Shown here: piece by piece, positions 18,670 to 27,654 of the stretch | Layout of the letters: every line of letters begins with the position of its first letter | Numbering within the stretch: the stretch's first letter is position 1 | Origin: Haloferax mediterranei ATCC 33500 | GTDB lineage: Archaea; Halobacteriota; Halobacteria; Halobacteriales; Haloferacaceae | NCBI RefSeq assembly: GCF_000306765.2 | Contig: NC_017941.2 | Span: 558,001-622,000 of the forward strand | Direction of reading: 5' to 3' | DNA: 64,000 bases | The notes under the pieces: generated by a model | The model's input: only the letters and a program-made list of their open reading frames with translations | The model's database searches: none | What the model was told of the DNA's origin: nothing | Made by a program: the position numbers and the translations under genes

Positions 18670-19674
18670 GTGGACCGCTCTGCCCTCCGTTCCCTCGTAC
18701 TCGCCCTCCTCGCGGTTGTCGCCCTTTCCCTCGTCGCGGCGACTATCGACTCGACCGTCGTCACGGACGGTGGCCCATCAGGATTCGGAGTCGGTAGCTC
18801 CGACGGTGGCGTGGCGGGTGAGTCTGAATCGACTGGCTATCAACCTGCTTCGAGTACGGCTGGCGACTTCGATATTCCGGCACCGTGTTTCCCGTGGTTG
18901 CTCTCACCCACGGTTATCGGCCTCATCTCCGTCGCTTTCCTTCTTCTCGGTGGGTACGTCTATCTGAGGTCACGGTCGCTTCTCCCGCCGCTTGCCGTCT
19001 TCTTAACTCTCGGGCCCCCTGTTATCCTCGTTATTAGCCTTTTTACGGCGTGCAGTACGGAGCTATCGTTCTCCTCTCGCGTCTCCGGGGCCGCGAGGAA
19101 CGTCTCGTTTCTTCCGCCGGGTGGTGGCGGACAACTCGGTGACGGTGGCAGCGCAGCACAAACTGTTTCGCCCCCGACGCTGGTGTTCGGTCTCCTGCTC
19201 GCAGTCGCACTGGTCGTCGCACTCGTGATGCTCGTCACCGGTACCGGAGATACCCCGACCCCCGACGACGATGCCGAGACCGTGGATGTCGAACCGGACG
19301 CCGACGTCGCTGCTGTCGGGCGGGCCGCCGGGGCCGCCGCCGAACGCATCGAGTCCGATGAAACCGATGTGGAAAACGAAGTCTTCCGGGCGTGGGGTGA
19401 GATGACGACGCTACTCGACGTTCCGAACCCACAGTCCGCCACACCGGCCGAGTTCGCCGCCTCGGCGGTCGACGCCGGAATGTCGCGCGGTGACGTGACT
19501 GACTTGACGACGCTCTTCGAGGAGGTCAGATACGGCGGCTTCGAGGCAACCACAGAGCGCGAGCGCCGAGCGGTTTCGGCACTCAGAAACATCGAATCGA
19601 CCTACGCCAACAGGGAACCGGGTCATAACAAACACGGCTCGGAGTCCGGCGAAGACACCGAGGAATCCCAATGA
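18670..19674 (+). CDS. DUF4129-domain membrane protein of a MoxR/DUF58 cluster
   Basis: A protein of 334 residues from a GTG at 18670, with a signal-anchor helix at the start (ALRSLVLALLAVVALSLVAATI) and three more hydrophobic segments. The cytoplasmic C-terminal DUF4129 domain runs from VFRAWGEMTTLLDVP to the ERRAVSALRNIE helix. TTTACC about 26 bases before this GTG supports a leaderless start. An ATG at 18607 in frame would add 21 residues and precede the TATA box. Proteins of this family travel with MoxR ATPases and DUF58 proteins. Their precise role is unknown, probably the assembly or processing of surface proteins. The stop overlaps the next gene by four bases. Confidence 0.8.
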   Translation: MDRSALRSLVLALLAVVALSLVAATIDSTVVTDGGPSGFGVGSSDGGVAGESESTGYQPASSTAGDFDIPAPCFPWLLSPTVIGLISVAFLLLGGYVYLRSRSLLPPLAVFLTLGPPVILVISLFTACSTELSFSSRVSGAARNVSFLPPGGGGQLGDGGSAAQTVSPPTLVFGLLLAVALVVALVMLVTGTGDTPTPDDDAETVDVEPDADVAAVGRAAGAAAERIESDETDVENEVFRAWGEMTTLLDVPNPQSATPAEFAASAVDAGMSRGDVTDLTTLFEEVRYGGFEATTERERRAVSALRNIESTYANREPGHNKHGSESGEDTEESQ

Positions 19675-20285
19675 CGAAAACACGAACTCTCGCGCTTGTC
19701 GTCGGTGTTCTCGCCACAACTGCGGGACTCGCAATCATCGCGGGCGTCTCTCTCGGACTCGAACTGACCGACCTGTTTCTCGGGCTTGTTGCCGCGCTCG
19801 CGGCATTACAGGGGCTTCGGTACGTCCAGCGCCGACGCGATACCTCGTACAAAACCACTACGACGGATGACCCGGAAATGCGCGTCTCAGTTCCGGTTCC
19901 TGGCGTTGATTTCGATGATGAAATCGCGGCGGCCATGACTCGTCGGAAGCGGTGGGCTGCCCGTAGTCGAGTTGTCGACCGCCTCGAATCGCGCGCGCGA
20001 CAAGCACTCGTCCTCCGCGGCGGTCGAACACCGGCGGAAGCCGAGACGCTTCTCGATTCTGGTGCGTGGACCGATGATGTAGTCGCTGCCCGCTTCCTCG
20101 GTGCGGAGGCTTCGCTTCCGCTCCGTCGCCGACTTCGACTGCTCCTGTCCGGCCAGTCCATGTTCGCCGAGCGCGTTGACCGGACCGTCGCTGCAATCTC
20201 GAATATCGGAAACGAGTCCGCGCAGACTTCACTCGACGAAACTGGGTCGGTCACGGTCGACGAAACGGGGGGTGAACACCCATGA
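19671..20285 (+). CDS. Small membrane protein of the DUF58 cluster
   Basis: A 204-residue protein with two adjacent N-terminal helices (about residues 6-27 and 29-48), then a soluble domain (RRKRWAARSRVVDRLESRARQ...AEAETLLDSGAW). It overlaps both neighbours by four bases (ATGA at each end), so it belongs to the operon DUF4129 / this gene / DUF58 / small membrane protein. No catalytic motif is seen. Haloarchaeal MoxR clusters regularly have such a gene at this position. Confidence 0.75.
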   Translation: MTKTRTLALVVGVLATTAGLAIIAGVSLGLELTDLFLGLVAALAALQGLRYVQRRRDTSYKTTTTDDPEMRVSVPVPGVDFDDEIAAAMTRRKRWAARSRVVDRLESRARQALVLRGGRTPAEAETLLDSGAWTDDVVAARFLGAEASLPLRRRLRLLLSGQSMFAERVDRTVAAISNIGNESAQTSLDETGSVTVDETGGEHP

Positions 20286-21550
20286 CCCACCGATTCGACA
20301 CTGAGCGTTGGGTCGGAATCGAAGGTCTCGTCCTCATCGCCGCCGCGGCGGGTGTGTTCACTCGGGAGGCTGCGCTCTTCTTGCTCGCCGGACTCGGTGT
20401 CGTTCTTCTCGGCTACGCCCGAATCGCCGCCGTCCCCGAGGTGTCGCTACATATCGAGCGTGACATCACTGATTCGACGCCTGCACCGGACGACGAGGTC
20501 GAAGTCACGCTCCACGTCACCAACGAGGGGCCACGAACGCTCTTCGACCTCCGCATCGTCGACGGCGTACCACCGGCGCTCGCCGTCTCTGACAGTCCTG
20601 CCCGTCTCGGAACGGCCCTCCGCCCCGGGGCGACCGCAACAGTGACGTACACCGTTACGGCGATTCGCGGCGAGCACACCTGGGATGAGACAGTTGCTGT
20701 CGTCCGCGACCCGAGTGGTGCTGTCGAATGTCGCGAGACAGCTTTCGCAGAGACGACGCTGCGGTGTGAACCCGAACTGGCCGCGACGGCTGACCTTCCG
20801 CTCCGCGGACTCACCTCAAGATATGCCGGACGCGTCGAGACGGACGTACCGGGGTCGGGACTGGAGTTCGCCTCCATCCGCGAGTACCGCCGCGGCGACC
20901 CGATACGCCGAATTGACTGGAACCGTCGCGCACGCACGGGCGAACTCGCAACCGTCCAGTTCAGAGAAGAGCGCGCCGCGGCCGTCGTCCTCGTCGTCGA
21001 CACGCGCTCGGAGGCACACGTCGCCCCCGACGCCGACGACGAAACGGCAGTCGAACGGTGTGTCGACGCCGCGAGCATCGCGTTCCCGGCCCTCCTCGAC
21101 AGCGGTGACAGCGTCGGTATCGCAGCCTTCGGCCCGGAAGAGTGTTGGCTTGCCCCTTCGTCGGGGTCGGACCACCGCGCTCGCGCTCGGCGACTCTTCG
21201 CGACACACGCCGCGTTCGCGCCGACACCGCCTGACAAGGCGTTTTTCCCCTCCGTGGCCATGCGCCGACTTCGCCGTCGGCTTTCGAGCGACGCGCAAGT
21301 CATCTTCTGCTCGCCGCTCGCCGACGATTACGCCGCATCCGTCGCGCGCCGGTTGGAGGCGTACGGCCACGCCGTGACTCTCGTCTCGCCGGACCCGACG
21401 GCAATCCAGACAGTCGGTGCCCGACTCGCACGGTTGGAACGTGACTTGCGACTTCGCGAGTTGCGTCGCAGCGGCCTCCGCGTCGTCGACTGGGGTGACG
21501 AACCGCTCGCAGTCGCCCTTTCGCAGGCTGAGGCGGGGTGGTCGCGATGA
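20282..21550 (+). CDS. DUF58-domain protein (vWA-like)
   Basis: A 422-residue protein. Two N-terminal membrane helices are followed by a CARDB/transglutaminase-associated beta domain (VEVTLHVTNEGPRTLFDLRIVDGVPP, about 72-97). Then comes the DUF58 signature REYRRGDPIRRIDWNRRA (about 201-218) and a von Willebrand A-like fold with DTRSEA. In MoxR systems the AAA ATPase is thought to remodel vWA/DUF58 partners, here encoded convergently just downstream. It overlaps the genes on both sides by four bases. Confidence 0.88.
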   Translation: MTHRFDTERWVGIEGLVLIAAAAGVFTREAALFLLAGLGVVLLGYARIAAVPEVSLHIERDITDSTPAPDDEVEVTLHVTNEGPRTLFDLRIVDGVPPALAVSDSPARLGTALRPGATATVTYTVTAIRGEHTWDETVAVVRDPSGAVECRETAFAETTLRCEPELAATADLPLRGLTSRYAGRVETDVPGSGLEFASIREYRRGDPIRRIDWNRRARTGELATVQFREERAAAVVLVVDTRSEAHVAPDADDETAVERCVDAASIAFPALLDSGDSVGIAAFGPEECWLAPSSGSDHRARARRLFATHAAFAPTPPDKAFFPSVAMRRLRRRLSSDAQVIFCSPLADDYAASVARRLEAYGHAVTLVSPDPTAIQTVGARLARLERDLRLRELRRSGLRVVDWGDEPLAVALSQAEAGWSR

Positions 21551-22044
21551 AAGAGATAACTCGCCGACCGACGCGTACGGGCACCGCGATGTCGCTTTCG
21601 GCGGCCAGTCTCGCCACGCTCGCGCTCGCGTTCACGACGACAATGGCTGCCGCTGGGGCGCTCGTCGCCACAGTCATCCTCGCTGCCAGCTTAGTCCGAA
21701 GTTCCCGCCGCGTCCTTGACGTAGCGGGTGGCCTGTTTTTCCTCTCGCTCGTCGTCGGCGGTATGAGCGGGCCTGGTGCGGAACCAATCCTACTGGCGGC
21801 TATCGCGTCGATTCTCGCGTGGGACCTCGGAGAAAACGCGCTGTCTGTCGGCGACCACCTGGGCCGTGAGACCGACACGACCCGTCTCGAACTCGTTCAC
21901 GCCGCGGCGACACTCCTCGTGCTCACAGTCGGAGCGGGCGTCGTCTACGGAGTCGACGCGGTTGCCTCCGGCGGCCAGCCAATCGCCGCAGTCGTATTGT
22001 TGTTGCTGGGCGCAGTGGCGCTCGTTTCGGTCGTCAGGCGATGA
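21547..22044 (+). CDS. Membrane protein closing the DUF58 operon
   Basis: A 165-residue protein from the ATG at 21547 (MKEITRRPTRTG), which overlaps the DUF58 stop by four bases. An ATG nine bases upstream is less likely. It has about six hydrophobic helices in two-helix groups, ending in a C-terminal VVRR. No enzymatic motif is visible. The position after DUF58 and the composition match the small membrane proteins that close haloarchaeal MoxR clusters. Confidence 0.75.
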   Translation: MKEITRRPTRTGTAMSLSAASLATLALAFTTTMAAAGALVATVILAASLVRSSRRVLDVAGGLFFLSLVVGGMSGPGAEPILLAAIASILAWDLGENALSVGDHLGRETDTTRLELVHAAATLLVLTVGAGVVYGVDAVASGGQPIAAVVLLLLGAVALVSVVRR

Positions 22045-22104
22045 CGCTCGTTTCGGTCGTCTGGCGATACCGACCCTTTTTCTTCAGTCGTGCGGTCGGC
22101 GTGC

Positions 22105-23055
22105 TCAGTCCAGCGTCGGCACGGCTACCCGGCCGAGCACGTCGGCGACGACATCCGACTTCTGTACGTCTTCGACGCGGGCGTCCGGGGTGAGGACGAG
22201 TCGGTGAGCGAGCACGGACTGCGTGACGTGCTTTACGTCGTCCGGCGTGACGAACTCGCGGCCTTCGATGACGGCGCGGGCGCGGGTGGCCTCGAACAGC
22301 CGTTGTGTCCCGCGTGGCGAGACGCCGATTCGAACCCGGCGGTCAGTTCGAGTCTCGCGGGCGAGGTCAGCCATGTAGCGGAGCAGGTCGTCGTCGACGC
22401 GGACTGATTCTGGCGCGCGCCGAATCGCAACGACCGAGTCGCGGTCGAGGACGCACTCGACGCTCGGACTCTGTTCGGTCCGTCCTGCACGCCGCCGGAG
22501 GAGTTCGACTTCACCATCCACGTCCGGGTAGCCGATAGCTGACTTCACGACGAAGCGGTCGACCTGCGCTTCGGGGAGCGTGAACGTCCCTTCCTGTTCG
22601 ACGGGATTCTGCGTGGCGATGACGAAAAACGGCGTCGGCAGTTGGTGCGTCTCGCCGTCGACGGTCACCTGTCCTTCTTCCATCGCCTCCAAGAGTGCGG
22701 CCTGCGTCTTCGGCGGCGCGCGGTTGATTTCGTCGGCGAGGACGACGTTGGCGAAGATGGGACCGGGCGAGAATTCGAAGGTGCGGTCGCGTTCGTCGTA
22801 GATGTTCGTCCCGGTTACGTCGGTTGGGAGGAGGTCCGGCGTGAACTGCACGCGGGAAAACGAAAGTCCGAGCGCGGTGGCGACGCTCCGCGCAGTGAGC
22901 GTTTTCCCGGTGCCGGGAACGTCTTCGAGGAGGACGTGACCGCGGGCAAGGACGCCTGTCAGGACGGTTTCGAGGAAGGACCGGTCGGCGATGACGGCTT
23001 CCGAGATGGCGTCGAGAACCTGCGTACAGGTCTCGCTCGCCGTGTCGATGTCCAT
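22105..23055 (-). CDS. MoxR-family AAA+ ATPase
   Basis: A 316-residue MoxR AAA+ chaperone-like ATPase. Walker A EDVPGTGKT ends at residue 52, and Walker B is VLADEINRAPPKTQAALLEAM at about 110-130. Sensor 1 is ATQNPVEQEGTFTLPEAQVDRF, with a C-terminal lid (SPRGTQRLFEATRA). It faces the DUF4129-DUF58 operon tail to tail, separated by 60 bases, so the cluster is complete. Such ATPases are proposed to mature or remodel vWA-containing partner complexes. GAATAAGTC about 27 bases upstream of the ATG is a plausible TATA box. Confidence 0.9.
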   Translation of the reverse strand: MDIDTASETCTQVLDAISEAVIADRSFLETVLTGVLARGHVLLEDVPGTGKTLTARSVATALGLSFSRVQFTPDLLPTDVTGTNIYDERDRTFEFSPGPIFANVVLADEINRAPPKTQAALLEAMEEGQVTVDGETHQLPTPFFVIATQNPVEQEGTFTLPEAQVDRFVVKSAIGYPDVDGEVELLRRRAGRTEQSPSVECVLDRDSVVAIRRAPESVRVDDDLLRYMADLARETRTDRRVRIGVSPRGTQRLFEATRARAVIEGREFVTPDDVKHVTQSVLAHRLVLTPDARVEDVQKSDVVADVLGRVAVPTLD

Positions 23056-23207
23056 GTCTCGTCCCCCGTCTGCGTGCGACTTATTCGCATTGGTCGGCGT
23101 CCGTCGATTTACCCCCGATGTGCCGTCGATTCAACTGTGGGAATCCTCGCCGCAGTCCTCGGAAATCGAAACGGATTAAACTATCCGCGAGAGAGAAGAC
23201 GATGGAA

Positions 23208-23292
23208 GCCGAGGTAGCCTAGCCCGGCCAAGGCGGTAGATTCGAAATCTACTGTCCATTCGGACACGTGAGTTCAAATCTCACCCTCGGCG
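23208..23292 (+). tRNA. tRNA-Ser (CGA anticodon)
   Basis: An 85-base cloverleaf with a perfect 7-bp acceptor stem (GCCGAGG with CCTCGGC at 23285-23291) and discriminator G at 23292. The anticodon stem is GTAGA/TCTAC with loop TTCGAAA and anticodon CGA at 23243-23245. The long variable arm is typical of tRNA-Ser, and the T loop GTTCAAATC is canonical. No intron is evident and CCA is not encoded. TTAAACTATCC about 30 bases upstream is a likely TATA box. Confidence 0.93.
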
Positions 23293-23401
23293 CTTCTCAG
23301 CGAACTCAGTCCGCGAGAGACTTTTGTGTCTCTCGCACACCTGATTCGCTGTGTACGCTTCACTGAGATTTGAACTAGCGAGCGAACGCAGTGAGCGAGT
23401 G

Positions 23402-23429
23402 GAGTTCAAATCCCACCCTCGGCGCTTCT
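23402..23429 (+). repeat. Duplicated 3' end of tRNA-Ser (attachment-site remnant candidate)
   Basis: These 28 bases match the tRNA 3' end and its immediate flank (23270-23297) at 27 of 28 positions, the one difference being C for T in the T arm. In between lie a 9-bp-stem hairpin (23313-23336) and an inverted 13-base copy of the same T-arm segment (23364-23376). A direct repeat of a tRNA 3' end is the usual footprint of integrase-mediated insertion, but only about 100 bases and no integrase remain. Confidence 0.6.
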
Positions 23430-23554
23430 TGCGGCCACAACACTTCGAGCGGCGCGTTTCACCACACCGCGATGGTGTGTGTCCGACATGTGAGACAACC
23501 CGTGAACCGAGCCTCCGACGAAAAGGTTGTCAAACAAGCACTATATGGTGAACT

Positions 23555-23722
23555 ATGGATTCCGCACTCGAACAGAGATTGGACGCTATCGCCGCCCTCT
23601 TGCTCCTCCTTTTCGTCATCGAAGCCTACAAGATTGCAGGTTCCACCGGTATCCTGCTCGCTCTCGCAGCGGGTGTGCTCGTCACTTACTGGACAGCATC
23701 GGAAGCAGAAGCAACATCGTGA
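23555..23722 (+). CDS. Very small membrane protein
   Basis: A 55-residue ORF starting MDSALEQRLDAIAALLLLLF. It has two hydrophobic helices split by EAYKIAGSTG and ends TASEAEATS. The length, an acidic-start then double-helix design and high-GC third positions suggest a real haloarchaeal small protein. TATATGG lies only 8-14 bases before the ATG, closer than usual, so the start or promoter is uncertain. No function can be assigned. Confidence 0.5.
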   Translation: MDSALEQRLDAIAALLLLLFVIEAYKIAGSTGILLALAAGVLVTYWTASEAEATS

Positions 23723-23920
23723 GCGCGACGGACGCGCCGAGCCGCACAACGTCCCAACGAAACGCCCGGCACAGCACGGTAGCCATTCGGCCTACTATCG
23801 ATGTTGATACGCAACAAAACCGAATCCGAGTCGCACGCAGCACACCCCGACTTTGTCCCTCGATTTCACTTTCACTCTCCTAGGATTCGATACATATCCC
23901 CTCCCACCGTTGCAACTGGT

Positions 23921-24094
23921 ATGAGCGCGGACGCAGCAGACACGAACGAACAGGGCGGAACGCGACGCATCGACGTCACGACGGTTCGGACCGGCCGAGT
24001 CGCCGACTACGCAGAGACGCAACTCGGCGACGCCGCCATCGGGTTCGAGCGCCGAGGTGGGTGGACCTACCTCGTCGCAAAAGAGACGCGCTGA
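23921..24094 (+). CDS. Small acidic conserved hypothetical protein
   Basis: A 57-residue soluble protein starting MSADAADTNEQGGTRRIDV and ending GWTYLVAKETR. The ATG at 23921 has GATACATATCC centred 27 bases upstream, a good leaderless promoter. The longer frame upstream is basic and unlike a haloarchaeal protein. No motif is recognised. It faces the citramalate synthase gene tail to tail, 37 bases apart. Confidence 0.6.
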   Translation: MSADAADTNEQGGTRRIDVTTVRTGRVADYAETQLGDAAIGFERRGGWTYLVAKETR

Positions 24095-24131
24095 AGCGCA
24101 CCGAATCAACCCTGAAAACGGGAGTTTCTCC

Positions 24132-25692
<1,561 letters not shown>

Positions 25693-25712
<20 letters not shown>

Positions 25713-25770
25713 AGCCAGCCGTCTCGCGACGACTTACTCTATCCTCCGCCGGTGTGGTAGGTTCCGACAT
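25693..25770 (-). CDS. Possible leader peptide ORF upstream of the citramalate synthase
   Basis: A 25-codon ORF, MSEPTTPAEDRVSRRETAGC then EIRRF and TAG. Its ATG lies 32 bases below the TATA box at 25798-25806, so it may be the first start codon on the mRNA. It ends 20 bases inside the synthase gene in another frame, so ribosomes finishing it would be close to the GTG of the larger ORF. No Leu or Ile run is present, so a classical attenuator is not evident. It could also be chance sequence. Confidence 0.35.
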
Positions 25771-25797
25771 AGTAGTTGAACACATCTGTCGATGAAT

Positions 25798-25806
25798 GTA
25801 TAAAAG
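25798..25806 (-). promoter_or_regulatory. TATA box upstream of the citramalate synthase leader
   Basis: CTTTTATAC on the minus strand is one of the clearest TATA boxes in the window. The predicted transcript start near 25776 leaves a leader of about 60 bases before the synthase GTG. A 10-base repeat GGTTCCGACA flanks it at 25760 and 25811. Confidence 0.55.
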
Positions 25807-25863
25807 AGATGGTTCCGACAGAAATTGGTGTCTCGTTGGGGTCGAATCCGCGTAGCGGGGAAA

Positions 25864-26211
25864 TCATTCAGCGAGTTCGACGAGGTCTCCCGGCTCGACA
25901 TCGTCGGCCGCCCCCGCCGGAAGTTCGATAATCGTGTCGGCCATACCGAACCCGATGCCCGTCCACGCGGACAGTCGTTTTTTTTGCTTGACCTCGTCGC
26001 CGATGAGCCAGAGCGCGTCGATATCGAACGGGACGAACACCATGTGGAGACTGTGGCGGTCAGCATCATCGAACCGGAAGACGAGCGCGTAGTCGTCCGG
26101 AACGGAGCGTCGAAACATCAGCCCGCGTGCTTGCGAGAGAAACGAATCCGCCGTCTCGACGTTCGACGCGAGCGTCGTTTGGTCTCCGTTCTGTCGGTGT
26201 ACGAGTCTCAC
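25864..26211 (-). CDS. DUF192 family protein
   Basis: A 115-residue protein starting from a GTG (VRLVHRQNGDQ), ending at 25864. The DUF192 signatures are seen: ARGLMFRRSVPDDYALVF, then HMVFVPFDIDALWL and the C-terminal IIELPAGAADDVEPGD. Family members are small, often secreted or cytoplasmic single-domain proteins of unknown function. The longer frame upstream is not protein-like in composition, and the next gene is divergent with its start at 26320. Confidence 0.8.
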   Translation of the reverse strand: MRLVHRQNGDQTTLASNVETADSFLSQARGLMFRRSVPDDYALVFRFDDADRHSLHMVFVPFDIDALWLIGDEVKQKKRLSAWTGIGFGMADTIIELPAGAADDVEPGDLVELAE

Positions 26212-26319
26212 GCACCCGGATTTGGTGGGATGCGTGATGAAACCACCGCCGGAGACGGGATGTCCACGAACGAGCCGGCGAGAGCAACGTTTAGGCCTGC
26301 GCCGTCCCGAACGCGCTGT

Positions 26320-26844
26320 ATGGAGCGGACGCCGACAGGGACGCCCGTGGGTGTCGACGACCCTTACGACCACGCCGACCGCTGCGACCATCTCACGAGC
26401 GACGGTCACTGTCGCCTCGCTCGCGAGTACGCCGACCGCGACCCGGCGTTCGCCCGCGAGCGAGCACGCGCCGATTACGAGTGTGTCGCCGCCGCCGACG
26501 GCTGTGAGTTCCGCGACTGTCCGCACTACGCCTCTACGACGAATGGGCGGGAATGCACCCGTTGCGGCCTCGAGGAGGTCCGCATGGCACACGACTCGGC
26601 GGCCCGGCCGTTGCTCGAAGAGCACCACCTCTCCTACGGCACCCGCGACGGCGACGACCCGTCGCACGAGATTACGGTCGCACTGTGTCGCTGGTGCCAC
26701 ACGAAGGTCCACAAGTCGTTCGCCCGCATCGACGACGATGCCGCGCCGGACCCGGAGGCCATCGCTGCACGTGAAGCGCGACGGACGAAGGAGCTAGAAG
26801 AGATGGGATTTCAGTCGGCACGGGACCGCGCTGGCGACAGATAA
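26320..26844 (+). CDS. HNH-like / zinc-cluster protein
   Basis: A 174-residue protein very rich in Cys and His: CDHLTSDGHC, YECVAAADGCEFRDCPHY, ECTRCG. The C-terminal part reads LEEHHLSYG...HEITVALCRWCHTKVHK, which resembles the HNH fold (His pair, Cys pair, final His). That suggests nucleic-acid binding or a nuclease-like role, but the catalytic residues are not certain. The ATG at 26320 is about 30 bases after TTTAGG. No partner gene is obvious. Confidence 0.65.
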   Translation: MERTPTGTPVGVDDPYDHADRCDHLTSDGHCRLAREYADRDPAFARERARADYECVAAADGCEFRDCPHYASTTNGRECTRCGLEEVRMAHDSAARPLLEEHHLSYGTRDGDDPSHEITVALCRWCHTKVHKSFARIDDDAAPDPEAIAAREARRTKELEEMGFQSARDRAGDR

Positions 26845-26967
26845 CGTTCGAAATCCGGTCGGACGCGAGACCGACCGCGTTCGGAGAATGTGCCAATTCG
26901 ATGCATGGATACGCGTATCTCGACCACTCTTCGATTCACTTTTACGCACGGTAGTCCAATCCGGGAC

Positions 26968-27519
26968 ATGACCCGCATCGTCGTCATCGACAACCACGGG
27001 CAGTTCACCCATCTCGAACGGCGCGCACTCCGTGACCTCGGCGTCGACACCGAACTCATCGACAACGACACGGACCCCGAAGCAATCGACGCGGACGGTA
27101 TCGTCCTCTCCGGCGGCCCCGACATGGACCGCATCGGCCGCAGCGCCGACTATCTCGACCTCGACGTTCCCGTTCTCGGTATCTGTCTCGGCATGCAGAT
27201 TCTCGCCGAAGAACTCGGCGGCCGCGTTGACTCTGGCGACTACGGCGGCTACGCCGACGTCGACGTTGACATTCTCGACGAAGCTGACCCGCTTATCGGT
27301 TCGCTCACCCCGAAGACGCGCGTCTGGGCCAGCCACGCCGACGAAGTCAAGGAAGTCCCCGAAGGCTTCACCCACACCGCCACGAGCGACGTGTGTACTA
27401 TCGAAGCCATGAGCGACGCCGACCGCGGCCTCTACGGCGTCCAGTGGCACCCCGAAGTCGCCCACACCGACGAGGGCGAGGAAGTCTTCGAGAACTTCAT
27501 CGAAGTCTGCAAGCGGTAG
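26968..27519 (+). CDS. guaAA: GMP synthase glutaminase subunit (subunit A)
   Basis: A 183-residue class I glutamine amidotransferase. The nucleophile elbow is GICLGMQ (Cys about 75), and the His-Glu of the triad is in GVQWHPE. It has the N-terminal VVIDNHGQFTHLERRALRDLG and LSGGP typical of the archaeal stand-alone GuaA subunit, which feeds ammonia to the separate ATP-pyrophosphatase subunit that turns XMP into GMP. The synthetase subunit is not in this window. TTTTACGC about 27 bases before the ATG supports the start. Confidence 0.9.
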   Translation: MTRIVVIDNHGQFTHLERRALRDLGVDTELIDNDTDPEAIDADGIVLSGGPDMDRIGRSADYLDLDVPVLGICLGMQILAEELGGRVDSGDYGGYADVDVDILDEADPLIGSLTPKTRVWASHADEVKEVPEGFTHTATSDVCTIEAMSDADRGLYGVQWHPEVAHTDEGEEVFENFIEVCKR

Positions 27520-27654
27520 AACGCTGTTTTCGGTGGGGGCGTTACCACGTAGCTCTTACAATCGCAACTCTGCAGCATTCTCGACGGTTCTTCATCGTCA
27601 TCCCTTCGAAACAAGCCGAGACATTTACCGGCCTCCGTTTTGTCTGTTCGGAAA

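Noticed and set aside
23293..23554. Intact integrated element after the tRNA
   Set aside because: Only about 105 bases separate the duplicated tRNA ends and no integrase, transposase or phage-like gene is present.
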